Of a stretch of DNA of 8,032 bases, positions 7,706 to 8,032 are shown piece by piece. A program made the position numbers and the translations under genes. Below the pieces are notes generated by a model. That model searched no databases and had not been told where the DNA came from. It saw nothing but the letters and a program-made list of their open reading frames with translations. How positions within the stretch are numbered: position 1 is the stretch's first letter; each line of letters opens with the position of its first letter. The stretch is from positions 1-8,032 of the forward strand of contig JAQVLM010000125.1 in NCBI GenBank assembly GCA_028704125.1. The letters run 5' to 3'. The DNA comes from Opitutales bacterium (lineage in GTDB: Bacteria > Verrucomicrobiota > Verrucomicrobiia > Opitutales > JAFGAQ01).

Positions 7706-7733
7706 AAGGCTTGTCGGCGGCCACAAGCGCCTT
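7706..7733 (-). terminator. Weak hairpin, possible terminator for minus-strand transcription
   Basis: The arms aagg+cttgt (7706-7714) and acaag+cctt (7723-7727, 7730-7733) pair over 9 bp with a two-base bulge (7728-7729) and an 8-base G+C-rich loop. Read on the minus strand the stem is followed by ttctttg, a short U-rich tail. On the + strand there is no T-run after it. No minus-strand gene is visible to need a terminator, so the function is uncertain. Confidence 0.2.
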
Positions 7734-7967
7734 AAACAGGCATTGGAACAGGCGATGAATGCAAAAATTTTGCGATTTGTTAGTTGCTTATATTCAACAA
7801 CTTAAGTATTGATTCTTGTCGAATGTTTGACTAAGCTTTCTTTCATGCAATCTGCTGATTACGAGAATGTTATTGATCTTTTTCATCAACCTTTACGGGA
7901 TGCCTTGGATGTGGTATCGGTTGCTTGGACAGGTGGGCGTGAAATTTGTATATGAAGGTGGGGTGGG

Positions 7968-8025
7968 CGCATTGCCTCTTTCCGAGAATGGGAATAAAGC
8001 TCGTCGGAGGAAAGAGGCAATAGCG
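7968..8025. repeat. Strong inverted repeat (13-bp perfect arms) near the window's 3' edge
   Basis: The left arm attgcctctttcc (7971-7983) is the exact reverse complement of the right arm ggaaagaggcaat (8009-8021). With one unpaired base (8022), a further three pairs form between cgc (7968-7970) and gcg (8023-8025). The loop is 25 bases (7984-8008) and contains a smaller possible pairing, ccgag (7982-7986) with ctcg (8000-8003), that would compete at its base. There is no T-run in what is visible, so it does not look like a standard terminator on the + strand. It could be the structured end of a small mobile or repetitive element, an RNA stem-loop, or a protein-binding site. Confidence 0.6.
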
Positions 8026-8032
8026 AACTGAT

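Larger units (their letters stand above)
7451..8032. other. Intergenic region of about 580 bases with no convincing gene
   Basis: No reading frame of 60 codons or more starts here on either strand, and I see no tRNA or rRNA. The first part (about 7490-7600) is very A+T-rich; the middle (about 7621-7740) returns to roughly 50% GC. Short + strand frames exist: a 47-codon frame from ATG 7615 to 7758, a 36-codon frame from ATG 7845 to 7955, and a 54-codon frame from ATG 7867 to 8031. None has a ribosome binding site or a recognisable domain. A frame open from 7553 to 7696 contains VTKVMRALG, which loosely recalls the C-terminal end of HigA-like antitoxins. Other local structure includes a small hairpin at 7706-7733, a 13-base near-palindrome gcaaaaattttgc at 7761-7773 and the strong inverted repeat at 7968-8025. 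The region may be an operon boundary plus degraded gene remnants. Confidence 0.7.

Noticed and set aside
7451..8032. tRNA, integron attC site, CRISPR array or insertion sequence in the intergenic region
   Set aside because: No tRNA T-loop or acceptor pairing, no attC core sites, no spaced direct repeats and no transposase motifs were seen.

Overview
The window carries seven tightly packed genes, all on the + strand, covering positions 22-7450. They are followed by about 580 bases with no convincing gene. The proteins point to a Gram-negative bacterium: a periplasmic HlyD/MacA-type adaptor, a MacB/LolC-type permease and a lipoprotein solute-binding protein. GC content is moderate to high in the genes and falls sharply just after the last one. 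None of the seven starts is preceded by a clear Shine-Dalgarno sequence, as is common in some phyla such as Bacteroidota and parts of the PVC group. My impression from the protein style is Verrucomicrobiota (Opitutae-like), but that cannot be proved from the window alone.

Region 1 (22-3266) is a three-gene export module: a membrane-anchored adaptor, a permease with four membrane helices and a large periplasmic domain, and a separate ATPase that closely resembles LolD. Together they should form a MacAB-like ATP-driven machine that passes substrates from the inner membrane or periplasm toward the outer membrane. The substrate is unknown and no outer-membrane TolC-type channel gene is visible.

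Region 2 (3317-3868) is hpt, hypoxanthine phosphoribosyltransferase, a purine salvage enzyme. It lies 50 bases after the ATPase, and its stop codon overlaps the start of the next gene.

Region 3 (3865-7450) is oppABC: an oligopeptide-binding lipoprotein and the two permeases of a peptide importer, joined by a 14-base gap and an ATGA overlap. The two ATPases that complete a classical Opp system (OppD, OppF) do not follow, so they must be supplied from elsewhere if the importer works.

Region 4 (7451-8032) is non-coding or degraded sequence. It begins with a very A+T-rich block, then holds small inverted repeats, short unconvincing reading frames and, at the window's end, a strong inverted repeat (13-bp perfect arms, 25-base loop). 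I found no tRNA, rRNA, CRISPR array, insertion sequence or undescribed defence-type system. The most unusual points are the Lol-like ATPase paired with an adaptor, the hpt-oppA translational overlap, the missing oppDF and the inverted repeat at the 3' edge.
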